A stretch of DNA of 21,470 nucleotides from Candidatus Nitrosopumilus sp. (GCA_029860565.1 JAOUAY010000008.1:1-21470), one strand, 5' to 3'; positions 7,289 through 15,900 are shown, counted from the stretch's first letter. The notes: generated by a model from the sequence alone, not told the origin. Made by a program: numbers and translations.

Positions 7289-8851
7289 TCATACATCTAA
7301 AATACTAATTACTTTGTTTGGAATATCTTTTAATCGACTAACTGCCATGGTTTTTTCATATCCTAAATGTCTTAGATTATTTGCTATGGTGGTAGATCTT
7401 ACTGTGTTTGGACCTAATCCTAAAGCAATCATATTAATCCCCAATCCTTTGAGGGATTTAGTTATATTTCGTACAGCATCTGGGTCTGATGGTTCTCCAT
7501 CTGTCAATGTCAAAAAAATATCCGGTCTTTTTGATTGTAAAATTGGAAACATTTTATCGTAGACTTCAGCTAATGGGGTTGAACCATTAGCAACAATTTG
7601 CGCTAATCTTTTTGCAGTAATGCTATTCCATTTGGTATTTTCTGGTTTAATGGACCAACAAACCATTGCTCTATTTTGTGTACTAAATGCATATACTGCA
7701 AACTTTACTTTAAGAAAAGATAATACTTCACAAAGTGCTAATGTTGCTTTTTTGTATTCTATGGCATCTGATGCAATGCTAGAAGAGTGATCTAATAAGA
7801 TTACAATTTTTGTTTTTATGGATTTTTTTATATCCATAAAAAATGGTTCATTACCTTCAATGTAACTTTCTTCATCAAATTCATCTCCTGATCTTAGATT
7901 CTGTTCTTTCCAACCTGATTTCCATTCCTTAAATTTCATTTTTAATCCATTGATCAAACTCATATCATAGATTGTTGTTTCATCAACATTTCTTGTTGAT
8001 GGTATTTGAATTCCTATTGTTTCAGGTGCTAATCCTTTATTTTCTGTTTTTTTATTTTCATCTAGTAATACTTTGTATTCATCATACACATCATCACCCC
8101 GTATAATGGCAGCAGGGTCAACTTTTCCTAAATCACTTTCTTTATTTTTAGAAATTATTTTGAGTACTTTTAACAATTCTTCTTCAGACAATGCCATTCC
8201 TGCTTTCATAAAAGCTAAAGATACTGGAATTGTTAGAAGTGAATCAATGTCTAAAATTTTAATTATTTCACTTACATTTTTGTCAACCCAATCAGTATCT
8301 TGTTTTTCATTAATTGCTTTGCTAACAATTTTTTTTGCAAATATTGTTGCCTTTTTTATTTTCTCAAAATTACTTGATGGAATTTCCCCTTTTATCACTC
8401 CAAACATGAAATATTGATAAAATGCTTCTACAATCCTTGCTTTACCATAAACTGTATGAAGTTGAGGTCTGGCAACTAACATGTATGTATAATTAAAGAT
8501 GATTTCTTCATCCATTCCCTTCCAAATTTTCCTTCCTAGTTGTTCAACTCTTTGTGTTTCCATTGTATTGAGAATAAATCCAAATGCATGATCATTGCTG
8601 AGAATTTTCTTACAAAATTTTATTCTCATAGCCTCATACCACAATGATGTTCTAAATTGTCGATATTTTTGAAAGTCATTTCCGATTCTTTTTTCTAATG
8701 GAGTTAAGATCACCTTATTTTCTTTGAGTCTTGTTTTAGTTTCTACTTTATCTGAAATCTCTATTACAATATTGTCTTTTTCAGACCACCTTCTAACAAG
8801 AAAAGTAGCAATCTCTACTAAAGAGTCATTTTTCAGTTGAATTGCTTGCAT
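7289..8851 (-). CDS. VWA-domain protein (CoxE/NorD/CobT-like), partner of MoxR-type ATPase
   Basis: A 520-residue protein. The N-terminal ~300 residues are mostly helical. Residues about 345-515 form a von Willebrand factor A domain with a complete MIDAS metal site: D354-H-S356-S-S358, T425 in GSTPL, and D451 in LTDGEPSD. The architecture (long helical N-terminus plus C-terminal VWA) is that of partners of MoxR-family AAA+ ATPases such as NorD, ViaA, CoxE and CobT. These insert metals into or mature metalloenzymes. It starts directly after the stop codon of the AAA+ gene, so translation is probably coupled. Whether the target is a cobalt chelatase, a copper enzyme or something else cannot be told from this window. 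Confidence 0.87.
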   Translation of the reverse strand: MQAIQLKNDSLVEIATFLVRRWSEKDNIVIEISDKVETKTRLKENKVILTPLEKRIGNDFQKYRQFRTSLWYEAMRIKFCKKILSNDHAFGFILNTMETQRVEQLGRKIWKGMDEEIIFNYTYMLVARPQLHTVYGKARIVEAFYQYFMFGVIKGEIPSSNFEKIKKATIFAKKIVSKAINEKQDTDWVDKNVSEIIKILDIDSLLTIPVSLAFMKAGMALSEEELLKVLKIISKNKESDLGKVDPAAIIRGDDVYDEYKVLLDENKKTENKGLAPETIGIQIPSTRNVDETTIYDMSLINGLKMKFKEWKSGWKEQNLRSGDEFDEESYIEGNEPFFMDIKKSIKTKIVILLDHSSSIASDAIEYKKATLALCEVLSFLKVKFAVYAFSTQNRAMVCWSIKPENTKWNSITAKRLAQIVANGSTPLAEVYDKMFPILQSKRPDIFLTLTDGEPSDPDAVRNITKSLKGLGINMIALGLGPNTVRSTTIANNLRHLGYEKTMAVSRLKDIPNKVISILDV

Positions 8852-9646
8852 TTAATTCCCAAACATTGAAGTAATAATGTCGCTTACTTTTTGATATTCT
8901 ATATTTCCCCACTGTGTATAGACATTTCCAAAAACAATATCTGCTATTTCTTTTGGTGACATTTCTTTATCTAATAATTTTCCAAAAGCAATTGTCTCTC
9001 TTAAGCTAGGTGAATAAAATAATTCTTCAACCGCAGCAGCTTGTCTTAATGTATTTGCTAGTTTGATCGCTTGAATTATTTCTGAATCGTGATCTCCTGA
9101 AACATATTTTTTTACAATTTCTAATTCTATATCCTCTGGAGGATATTCTAATCTAATTCGTACTGGAAATCTACTTAGTAATTGTGGTGGTAATTCTTTT
9201 GTTCCACTATGTGTAAGCGGATTGATTGTAGAAACTACAAACCAATTTTCTTTTGCTTTTATAATTTCTCCAGTTGATTCTTTTAATACGACTTGTCGTC
9301 TATCATCCAATGCCTCATCAAGTCGAAGTAAAACATCTGCTTCAGCTGAGTTAATTTCATCCAAGTAAAGCATATCTCCGCTTTTCATTGATTTTATCAA
9401 GAGGCCTTCATCAAAACTTACGGTTCCATCTTTCAGAGTTTTGCTACCGACTAGATGACTTTCTCTAGTTCTAAGACTGAAATTAATAGAATCAAGATTT
9501 AGATTCTTATTTTTTGCAAAATCTCTAACTAGTGACGTTTTTCCAGTACCCTTTGGCCCTATAATGAGCACAAAAAGACCTGCCTCATATGCCTTGTTTA
9601 GAATTTTAATCGAATTATTCCAATCAAGATATTGTGCTTCTTCCAA
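8852..9646 (-). CDS. MoxR/NorQ/CobS-type AAA+ ATPase
   Basis: A 264-residue single-domain AAA+ ATPase. It has Walker A GPKGTGKT (residues 30-37), Walker B MLYLDEIN (92-99, D96/E97), sensor-1 STINP with N142, and a probable arginine finger R159 in LLSRFPVRI. The lack of a long C-terminal extension and the GSKTLKDG/FDEGLLIKSMKSGD segment match the MoxR superfamily (NorQ, CbbQ, GvpN, CobS). These hexamers remodel a target with a VWA partner, here encoded immediately downstream with zero spacing (stop TAA followed by ATG). The gene lies 40 bp from the geranylgeranyl reductase gene, possibly in one transcript. Confidence 0.9.
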   Translation of the reverse strand: MEEAQYLDWNNSIKILNKAYEAGLFVLIIGPKGTGKTSLVRDFAKNKNLNLDSINFSLRTRESHLVGSKTLKDGTVSFDEGLLIKSMKSGDMLYLDEINSAEADVLLRLDEALDDRRQVVLKESTGEIIKAKENWFVVSTINPLTHSGTKELPPQLLSRFPVRIRLEYPPEDIELEIVKKYVSGDHDSEIIQAIKLANTLRQAAAVEELFYSPSLRETIAFGKLLDKEMSPKEIADIVFGNVYTQWGNIEYQKVSDIITSMFGN

Positions 9647-9686
9647 AGTACGTTTTCATTGATTTAATCAATATTTAATATTAGAT

Positions 9687-11144
9687 CTAAGAATCAAATG
9701 ATTCTATTTTTGTAAATGCTTCATCGAGTCTTTGATGTAGTGTTTTATTCCATTCATCAAATCCTGATGGATCTTTTGGATAATTATTATAATGTTCAAC
9801 TAACCATTGGTTTTCTTTAGAAGTATATCTGAGTCCGTTTGCAACTGTTTTATTCATTGCGCCTCTAATTATCATTCCAATCTTTCCTAATCCTGAAAAG
9901 TCTGGATGTTCACCTTTACTGATTGATTCAGCATCAAGTTTGCCCAAAAAGTGTTTCATTCCATAACTGATTTGTTCATTAGACATTTGTTGAATTAATC
10001 GTCTAAAGAGTTCAAGACCTGCAGTTTTGTATCCATACTCTCTGATGTAATCTAAATTGTATTGCCATAAACCTGCTTCAGAAACATCATTTGCTTCTAA
10101 TGCTTGAGCTACATTATTTCCTAGAATTGTACCTGCAATCAAAGCTGGTCCTATACCGCCAGCATCGATTGGTTTTGGCATCCATGCTGAATCTCCAACC
10201 ATCACGTATCCCCCTGACACCATACAATCGTTTTGTCTTCTAACTGAAACTTGGAATACTCCTGAATTATTGTTAATGTCTTCAGGATCTTCTGATAACT
10301 TTGCATTTTTGATTGCAGTATTTCTATAAAGATATTCTTTCATTAGTGATTCAACATTATCTTTCTTACCGAGTCGTTTGTTTCGTTTATCTAATAGAGA
10401 TTTTTCTACACCTAAACCAATGTTAACTTTAGTATCTCCTTTTGGGAATACCCATCCATATCCTCCAGGTGCAATATTTTGATCTAAATGAATAATACAA
10501 TAGTCTGGATCAAATTCAGTAAGATCTTTTTGTCCAGGTTCGAAATGCATGATGTATCTTCCCGTTGATTCTAAATCTCGTCTATCTATTCTCTTTTCTA
10601 CTTTAGTAGAGTTTTGAAGTCCATTTCTAAGCATAGATGTAACTCCTGTTGCATCAATTACAATTTTTGATGTTTTCTTGAATGGTTGTTTTGTTTTGTT
10701 ATCTACACCTTGAATTCCCGCTGCTTGCTGTCCATCATAAATTAGGCCTGTTAGATTAATTTCATATTCAAACTCAATACCCATTTTTTTACATCTCTCA
10801 TTTTGAATTTCTGGTAATTTTTGACGATTTAACATAAATCCAGCACCATCAAAAGGAATTGCAGTTTCTCTGTCTGGTGACAATGCCATGACCCCTTTTA
10901 CGTCATGTTCAATTTCAGGTCTAGTCCATTCAACTTTGATTCTTTCTGACATAAAATCAACTGCTTCTTTTGAACATGCATCTCCACATACCCATCCAGC
11001 TAATGATTTTCTACCTGGAAGAAATTCTGTATTTCTATCAACAACTAAAATTTTCAGATTTTGATTTGAGTAGTGAGAAATAGCTTGTGCTGTAATAGTT
11101 CCAGCAAGACCTCCACCTGCAATTATAACATCATAATCTGTCAT
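9687..11144 (-). CDS. Geranylgeranyl reductase family flavoprotein
   Basis: A 485-residue FAD-dependent oxidoreductase. The N-terminal Rossmann motif is DVIIAGGGLAGT. The geranylgeranyl reductase signature YxWxFP-x8-GxG appears as GYGWVFPKGDTKVNIGLGV, and the second FAD motif is GGYVMVGDSAWMPKPIDAGGIGPALIAG. In archaea these enzymes saturate the isoprenoid chains of membrane ether lipids; others reduce chlorophyll or quinone side chains. At 485 residues it is somewhat longer than many archaeal members (about 390-460), mainly at the C-terminus (from about residue 390). Cys53 in WVCGDACSKE falls where family members carry a conserved Cys near the substrate. It is probably first in the minus-strand block, and a presumed RNA gene lies immediately upstream. 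Confidence 0.9.
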   Translation of the reverse strand: MTDYDVIIAGGGLAGTITAQAISHYSNQNLKILVVDRNTEFLPGRKSLAGWVCGDACSKEAVDFMSERIKVEWTRPEIEHDVKGVMALSPDRETAIPFDGAGFMLNRQKLPEIQNERCKKMGIEFEYEINLTGLIYDGQQAAGIQGVDNKTKQPFKKTSKIVIDATGVTSMLRNGLQNSTKVEKRIDRRDLESTGRYIMHFEPGQKDLTEFDPDYCIIHLDQNIAPGGYGWVFPKGDTKVNIGLGVEKSLLDKRNKRLGKKDNVESLMKEYLYRNTAIKNAKLSEDPEDINNNSGVFQVSVRRQNDCMVSGGYVMVGDSAWMPKPIDAGGIGPALIAGTILGNNVAQALEANDVSEAGLWQYNLDYIREYGYKTAGLELFRRLIQQMSNEQISYGMKHFLGKLDAESISKGEHPDFSGLGKIGMIIRGAMNKTVANGLRYTSKENQWLVEHYNNYPKDPSGFDEWNKTLHQRLDEAFTKIESFDS

Positions 11145-11225
11145 GATATTGAAATTTGCCTATCTGTATTTAAAATAATACCATGATGGGACTCGAAATT
11201 TATGTATCTGAACTACTGATCAATT

Positions 11226-11295
11226 AAAAAGGGTCGGTTCGTCGCGGCGTCTTCAAAGCTTTCGCTCAGACTGGAGCGGCTAATATTTCCTCATT
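11226..11295 (-). ncRNA. Candidate structured non-coding RNA (class unknown)
   Basis: The 51-nt core 11231-11281 is about 63% G+C (32 of 51 by hand count), while the flanks are strongly AT-rich. This contrast is typical of structured RNA genes in AT-rich archaea. No ORF covers it. Read on the minus strand it contains a GTCT...AGAC stem (11249-11271) closing AGC-GAAA-GCT, a GNRA tetraloop, and it ends in a run of five T (11226-11230), an archaeal termination signal. On the plus strand the loop would be the less favourable TTTC and no T-run follows. The 5' end is a guess. It is not a tRNA, and I could not match it to a C/D, H/ACA, SRP or RNase P RNA. Confidence 0.5.
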
Positions 11296-11329
11296 CCCAA
11301 ATTGTATAGTTCTATTATTACTATTTAAT

Positions 11330-11758
11330 CTAGTTGGTAATTTGAAAAATTTCTGTAAATATTTTGACAGTATTTTTTTTGTTATAAATTGGAGTATGAA
11401 TTTTTAATTTTATAGTATCTTTTTCTTTTATTACCAGATTTCCTTTGATTAGTTCCTGCTTATCAAATCTCATGTGAAATTTAGAGTCCACTGTTCTTTC
11501 ATCAATTTCTTCAATTAAGTCATTTACTTGTTCAGTAGATAACAGTTCAAGAAGTTTATTCATAAAATTCCGAGCCTGTTTTTTTACAATCTTTGTATTT
11601 AATACTATTATTGGATTTTCATAGTGACCCATTGTTTCTTCAATCGTAAAATCCTCTTCTTTGACATCTAAAATCTCTTCAAAAGATTGAAAAATTTTTG
11701 AAATATCCTCAGTTGCATGAACAATTACATTAATAGCAATTTCAATCTTATCCACCAT
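11330..11758 (-). CDS. RNA-binding protein, exosome-associated (COG1325/DUF54-like)
   Basis: A 142-residue protein matching the archaeal family described as a predicted exosome subunit or RNA-binding protein with a dsRBD-like fold. It begins IEIAINVIVHATEDISKIFQSFEE and contains GHYENPIIVLNTKIVKKQARNFMNKLLELL. It ends DSKFHMRFDKQELIKGNLVI, then IKLKIHTPIYNKKNTVKIFTEIF. Alternating strands and two amphipathic helices fit that fold. It follows rps3ae by 25 bp on the same strand, an arrangement consistent with a role in RNA processing or ribosome biogenesis. Assignment rests on remembered family pattern, not on a search. Confidence 0.72.
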   Translation of the reverse strand: MVDKIEIAINVIVHATEDISKIFQSFEEILDVKEEDFTIEETMGHYENPIIVLNTKIVKKQARNFMNKLLELLSTEQVNDLIEEIDERTVDSKFHMRFDKQELIKGNLVIKEKDTIKLKIHTPIYNKKNTVKIFTEIFQITN

Positions 11759-11783
11759 AATTGTAAAGAATAACTTTGGTTAT

Positions 11784-12395
11784 TTAGGCTTCAAGTAATT
11801 TTGTTTCTTTGTCTGCAGTTCTAATGAGTTTCACTTTCTCAAGACCTACATGTCTTACTCTAATTACTTTCTTGAATGCTGCCATGATATCTGAATTAAT
11901 TTTACTATAGCAGGTTGCTTGAACAAATTGATCAATTGTCATTTCTGGAATTGTTTTGTTAATTACATCTCTTGCAATTAATCGAAGAGCATGTTGTCTA
12001 GATGTATTTAATTGTCTATGAGTTAAAGCAAGTAATTTGATTCTAAAGATATAGCCATCTTTTGTTTTGATATCGATGATAAAATTAATTTTTGATGAAC
12101 CACGTCTAACTAAACTACGTAAAAATTCTTTTGAATACTCATATCTCTTGAAAATTGTTGATGCTTTATCACCATCTACCTTGTTAATTTGAAAATAGAT
12201 TTTGTATTGATACTGTGAAGGATCTCCTTTTAGAATGTCATAAAGTGTTACTTCTAAAACCCTGCCTACTGCATTATCATCATCTGTGATTGGAACATAT
12301 GCAATTGGGACATTGTTAAATGAATTAGGTGCATGAACTGTAACCCAGCGTTTATCTCTCCATTTGTCTTTTATCCGACCTTTTCTACGTGCCAA
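11784..12395 (-). CDS. rps3ae: 30S ribosomal protein S3Ae (eS1)
   Basis: A 203-residue archaeal/eukaryotic ribosomal protein eS1 of the small subunit platform. Recognisable segments are the basic N-terminus ARRKGRIKDKWRDKRWVTVHAP, GRVLEVTLYDILKGD, and the central EFLRSLVRRGSSKINFIIDIKTKDGYIFRIK. A C-terminal RVRHVGLEKVKLIR follows. The length is normal for archaea. It lies 40 bp downstream of serS and 25 bp upstream of the exosome-associated gene, inside a run of translation and RNA genes. The start ATG at 12395 gives the conserved MARRKG N-terminus. Confidence 0.96.
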   Translation of the reverse strand: MARRKGRIKDKWRDKRWVTVHAPNSFNNVPIAYVPITDDDNAVGRVLEVTLYDILKGDPSQYQYKIYFQINKVDGDKASTIFKRYEYSKEFLRSLVRRGSSKINFIIDIKTKDGYIFRIKLLALTHRQLNTSRQHALRLIARDVINKTIPEMTIDQFVQATCYSKINSDIMAAFKKVIRVRHVGLEKVKLIRTADKETKLLEA

Positions 12396-12435
12396 TTATT
12401 AACGACCTTTAAATCCAAAATATAAGGGTATGTCA

Positions 12436-13704
12436 CTAAATCTCTTTCTGATTTCCCATGTAGTTCTGTAAAACACTAGGAATTCTAATGTGGCCATCAT
12501 TAGTTTGGAAATTTTCCATAATCGATACTAAAATTCTAGTTGTAGCTATTAGAGTGCTATTTAGTGTGTGTAAATATTTGGTATCTTCATTTGTCTTATC
12601 TCTAAATCTGATCTTCAATCTTCTTGCTTGATAGTCTAAACAATTTGAGCATGAAACAATTTCTCTATATGCATTTTGTCCTGCCATCCATGCTTCAATA
12701 TCATATGTCTTTGCTGAAACTTTTCCCATGTCTCCAGTTGACAATAACATTACCCTATAGGGAATTTCTAAGCTTTGATAAAATTCTTCAGTAATTGCTA
12801 ACATTCTTTCATGTTCTTTCCAAGAATCTTCTGGTCTAGAAAATATAAATTGTTCAATTTTATCAAATTGATGAACTCTGAAAATTCCTTTTTGATCTCT
12901 TCCATGCGCACCAGCCTCTTTTCTAAAACATGGACTGACACCTGCATATCTTAAGGGCAGATCTTTTCCTTCAATGATTTCTTTTGCTCTCATTGCTGCC
13001 ATGGCATGTTCAGATGTTCCAATCATGTATAGATCTTCATCTTCAATTTTGTAAATTACTTCTTCAAAATCATCCGCAATTACTGCACCTTCCATTGATT
13101 CTCGATTAATCATATAAGGCGGCTGAACAAGAGAATATTCTTTTTTTGAAAGAAAATCCAATCCATAGGAAATTAATGATTGATTTAATCGTACGAGATC
13201 ATTTTTTAGATAATAGAATCTTGCACCTGCTACCTTTGCAGCTCTTTCCAGGTCTACTAAATCTAAGTTTTCTGAAATATCAATATGATCATTTATTTTA
13301 AAATCAAATACTGGGATGTTTCCCCATTTTTTTATTTCTTTGTTAGCACCCTCGTCTGCTCCAATAGGAACTGATTCATGAACTAGATTTGGAATTGTTA
13401 ATGCTAATTTAGAATATGTGCTTTCGATATCTTCCTGTTCTACTTCTAATTTTGCAAGTTCAGCTGATGTATTTTTCATTTTTGATAAAATTGATGATGC
13501 ATCTTCTCCCTGTTTCTTTTTTTGTGAAATTTCTAAGGCAACTTGATTTTTCTTTTTTCGTAATTCATCTGTTTTAATTATAAATTCACGTCTTTTTTGA
13601 TCACATTCAATTAGTGTGTCTAAATCAAAATCTACATTTCTTGCTTTTAGCATATCTCGAATAATCTGTGGCTTTTCTTTGATTAATTTTGGATCTAACA
13701 TCAT
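12436..13704 (-). CDS. serS: Seryl-tRNA synthetase
   Basis: A 422-residue class II seryl-tRNA synthetase of the common type, not the rare methanogen type. It has the N-terminal long-arm coiled coil (about residues 30-105, Lys/Glu-rich) that contacts the tRNA-Ser variable arm, then the catalytic core. Visible motifs are GTSEHAMAAM (the TxE serine-binding loop), motif 2 CFRKEAGAHGRDQKGIFRVHQF, and motif 3 SNCLDYQARRLKIRFRD. It ends near the usual length (about 420-455). The ATG at 13704 overlaps the stop of pcc1 by 4 bp, so the two are translationally coupled. Confidence 0.97.
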   Translation of the reverse strand: MMLDPKLIKEKPQIIRDMLKARNVDFDLDTLIECDQKRREFIIKTDELRKKKNQVALEISQKKKQGEDASSILSKMKNTSAELAKLEVEQEDIESTYSKLALTIPNLVHESVPIGADEGANKEIKKWGNIPVFDFKINDHIDISENLDLVDLERAAKVAGARFYYLKNDLVRLNQSLISYGLDFLSKKEYSLVQPPYMINRESMEGAVIADDFEEVIYKIEDEDLYMIGTSEHAMAAMRAKEIIEGKDLPLRYAGVSPCFRKEAGAHGRDQKGIFRVHQFDKIEQFIFSRPEDSWKEHERMLAITEEFYQSLEIPYRVMLLSTGDMGKVSAKTYDIEAWMAGQNAYREIVSCSNCLDYQARRLKIRFRDKTNEDTKYLHTLNSTLIATTRILVSIMENFQTNDGHIRIPSVLQNYMGNQKEI

Positions 13705-13943
13705 TCAATCACCTTTAACACTACTTGGATATGTTCCATTATTTCGTCAACTGTTCCAATTAGATGTTTCATGTTTTTCTTACTTTCAAAATTAAAAACT
13801 AGTTTGTTATCAATATTTTCAACATAGAGACTCAATCCTTCTGGAAAATCTACATTATCAGGCTCTAGAGCTTTTTTGACAGTTTTTGCCTTTTCTTTTG
13901 ATATATTATTGAGAACTAGTTGTACTTGACACGTTAACGACAT
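13701..13943 (-). CDS. pcc1: KEOPS complex subunit Pcc1
   Basis: An 80-residue protein with the compact Pcc1 fold: strand (LTCQVQLVL), helix (KEKAKTVKKALEPDN), strands (GLSLYVENIDNKLVFNFES), and a closing helix (MKHLIGTVDEIMEHIQVVLKVIE). Pcc1 is the small dimerising subunit of KEOPS, which makes N6-threonylcarbamoyladenosine at position 37 of ANN-decoding tRNAs. The other subunits (Kae1, Bud32, Cgi121) are not in this window. It overlaps the 3' end of the DHH nuclease gene by 38 bp and the serS start by 4 bp, a tightly packed operon. Small proteins like this diverge fast, so the call is good but not absolute. Confidence 0.82.
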   Translation of the reverse strand: MSLTCQVQLVLNNISKEKAKTVKKALEPDNVDFPEGLSLYVENIDNKLVFNFESKKNMKHLIGTVDEIMEHIQVVLKVIE

Positions 13944-15327
13944 TTACTTCTAAATAGTTAAGAAATTCATCCAATTTGTCTTTAGTTATTTTTGCTCCTG
14001 CTGCTGCATTATGACCACCTCCTATACCATCACATTTCTCAGCACCTGTTCTCATTAATTCATTAAGATTGATGTTTGATTTACACCCGAAGGCTTTCCT
14101 TGAGGAAAACTTGATTGTATTTTTTTCTCCATTTGTTCTTAAAATTACAATTTTTCCTGAATTTTTTGGTGATCCTGCTATTAATGATGAAATGGTACCA
14201 GTCATTGTTTCTGGCACTATGTCTTCCCCATTTACCAATACACAAGTCTCATTTTCAGAAATCCTCCATCTTTCATTTGATAAAATATTCATGTATTCTC
14301 TAATCATCTTTCTGTAATCCGTTAGAATGGTTTCAGCCTCTCTTAGAATCTTATTTCTATCTCCCATACATACTGCCATTCCAACACCTGAACGATTAAT
14401 TCTTCCACATGAGTTTAACATGGTTGAAAATTCTCTTCCATCTCGTAAAAACCCCCTGCTGTCTTCTCTTGGAAATGTATACGTGTACCCAATTAATTCT
14501 GACATTATTTCAGTGGCATTTTTTCCAGAAGCAAATTCTGTAATTGATTCAATTACTTGTCTTTTTTCTTCTTCATTTAGTTCTGCTGGAACTCTCCATC
14601 TGCCTCCTTCTTTCAGATTAATCCCTGATGAATTTAGGAGTGAAAGACATGCCTCTCTATTCCAAGTTAAACCTTCGATAAATGGCTGTGAAGTAAATGC
14701 TAGGGCTTCAGGAAGTGGTCTTGTTTCTCTTCCTACTAACAATAAATCCAAATCCATACTCATCAAACCTATATCTTTGGCAGTATTGGCAATTTCAAAA
14801 TTTTTACCTGTAAATGATTTTCTCTCCCCTTGATCTTGTCTATCCCCTAATGCTGAAACAACTGCAATAGCAGATAAATCTGAATTTTTTTCATCCAGTT
14901 CCATGGATGCAAGAAATGCCATTCCACCTGCACAAATCTCAACCCCGCCATCAATTCCATATTTCCATGAATTTATGACATTTTCATTGTCTAATTCTTC
15001 ATCTGGGATTTGATGATGATCTAAAATAATCCAGTTATCTTCTAATGTTTTATCTAACTCATTTGCAAAACCACTACCTAGATCAGTTATTATGTGAAAA
15101 TCTCTAGAATCTGTTTTGAAAGATTCAATAATATTTTTACTAAATTCTTTTGATGTTCTAACGGTACATTTGGCACCTGCTCTGATTAGAGCTTTAGTGA
15201 TTATACTACCAGATGCAAGTCCGTCACAATCAATATGAGTTGTAATTGAAATTGATTTTTTTGATTTTATACAATCTGAAATTTTATCTTTGAATGTTGA
15301 AAGTGAATCATCAAGCGATTTTGTCAT
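13906..15327 (-). CDS. Archaeal RecJ-like DHH/DHHA1 phosphoesterase (GAN-type nuclease)
   Basis: A 473-residue DHH-family nuclease. Metal-binding motifs are HIDCDG (D33, D35), TDLGSG (D82), ILDHHQ (D103-H104-H105) and ALGDRQDQGER. The C-terminal DHHA1 domain ends with the substrate-binding CDGIGGGHNAAAGAKI. Archaeal members are single-strand exonucleases; one type (GAN) binds GINS in the replication machinery, while others act on RNA. It starts with a 1-bp overlap (TAATG) after rps15 and its 3' end overlaps pcc1 by 38 bp. Association with the S15 gene is a recurrent archaeal arrangement. Which archaeal RecJ-like subtype it is cannot be decided here. Confidence 0.9.
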   Translation of the reverse strand: MTKSLDDSLSTFKDKISDCIKSKKSISITTHIDCDGLASGSIITKALIRAGAKCTVRTSKEFSKNIIESFKTDSRDFHIITDLGSGFANELDKTLEDNWIILDHHQIPDEELDNENVINSWKYGIDGGVEICAGGMAFLASMELDEKNSDLSAIAVVSALGDRQDQGERKSFTGKNFEIANTAKDIGLMSMDLDLLLVGRETRPLPEALAFTSQPFIEGLTWNREACLSLLNSSGINLKEGGRWRVPAELNEEEKRQVIESITEFASGKNATEIMSELIGYTYTFPREDSRGFLRDGREFSTMLNSCGRINRSGVGMAVCMGDRNKILREAETILTDYRKMIREYMNILSNERWRISENETCVLVNGEDIVPETMTGTISSLIAGSPKNSGKIVILRTNGEKNTIKFSSRKAFGCKSNINLNELMRTGAEKCDGIGGGHNAAAGAKITKDKLDEFLNYLEVNVVNVSSTTSSQ

Positions 15328-15776
15328 TACTCTAATTGAGCAACCACGGATTTATATTTCCAGGTTTTAGAAATTCTTCCGATTCTTTTGTAGTATACAG
15401 ACAGTCTGTGAACTTTGGCTTCAATTAATTCCAAAGATCTGACATTTCTATTGTCTCCTTTGTTTGCTTTAAGATGTTTTTGAAGACCTATTGCTTTTCT
15501 AACTATGTTTTCAAGATCTTCAGGCATTTCTGCTTTCAAATCATGTTCTCCTAAAATCTGACCCATACTTTTTTTGGTAATTGATTTGATTAGGGGAATT
15601 GCGTGTTGATCTCTTAGCTTAATTCCAATTTGACTAGGAGTCAGTCCATCTTTAGTATATTTAATCACTAATTCTTCAATTTCTGTAGGACTCTGAGTAA
15701 CCCAAGACGGTGTACGAAGTATGGCTGGTCTAATGGAATGTGATTTTCCATGTCTATGTGTGTGCATTCGTCCCAT
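15327..15776 (-). CDS. rps15: 30S ribosomal protein S15 (uS15)
   Basis: A 149-residue archaeal S15 with the basic, His-rich N-terminal extension typical of archaea and eukaryotes (GRMHTHRHGKSHSIRP). It is followed by PSWVTQSPTEIEELVIKYTKDGLTPSQIGIKLRDQHAIP and the core RNA-binding helices ending LSVYYKRIGRISKTWKYKSVVAQLE. It heads the minus-strand operon running to at least 11330. Its stop overlaps the next start by one base. The divergent 124-bp spacer to the small membrane gene at 15901 must hold both promoters. Confidence 0.97.
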   Translation of the reverse strand: MGRMHTHRHGKSHSIRPAILRTPSWVTQSPTEIEELVIKYTKDGLTPSQIGIKLRDQHAIPLIKSITKKSMGQILGEHDLKAEMPEDLENIVRKAIGLQKHLKANKGDNRNVRSLELIEAKVHRLSVYYKRIGRISKTWKYKSVVAQLE

Positions 15777-15813
15777 GATTTGCCTAATTATGGAAGAGAA
15801 TTAAACGTTACTT

Positions 15814-15825
15814 ATACTGATCTCG
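15814..15825 (+). promoter_or_regulatory. Shared upstream motif ATACTGATCTCG, copy 1
   Basis: This 12-bp sequence is repeated exactly at 16297-16308. Here it lies 47 bp before the TTAAATAAG box (15861-15869) of the small membrane gene at 15901, and also within the divergent rps15 promoter region. Confidence 0.4.
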
Positions 15826-15860
15826 TACATTGTAGCAGAATTTGGGGTTTAGAATAAAAG

Positions 15861-15869
15861 TTAAATAAG
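15861..15869 (+). promoter_or_regulatory. Putative TATA box of the 15901 gene
   Basis: TTAAATAAG is centred about 36 bp before the ATG at 15901, giving a predicted leader of roughly 10 nt. It is the best TATA-like match in the spacer on this strand. Confidence 0.45.
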
Positions 15870-15900
15870 TCTCTGGCTTCAAATCGAACAGGTAAACAGT

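Noticed and set aside
7314..8417. Plus-strand frames opposite the VWA gene
   Set aside because: The minus-strand frame holds the full MIDAS motif; the opposite frames show no domain pattern.
11231..11281. GC-rich island as a tRNA or C/D box RNA
   Set aside because: No cloverleaf or T-arm can be drawn, and only poor matches to C and D boxes were found, so it is left as an unclassified RNA candidate.
14069..14833. Plus-strand open frames antisense to the DHH nuclease gene
   Set aside because: They lie wholly inside a gene with clear DHH/DHHA1 motifs, have no recognisable domain, and arise from the codon bias of the real strand.
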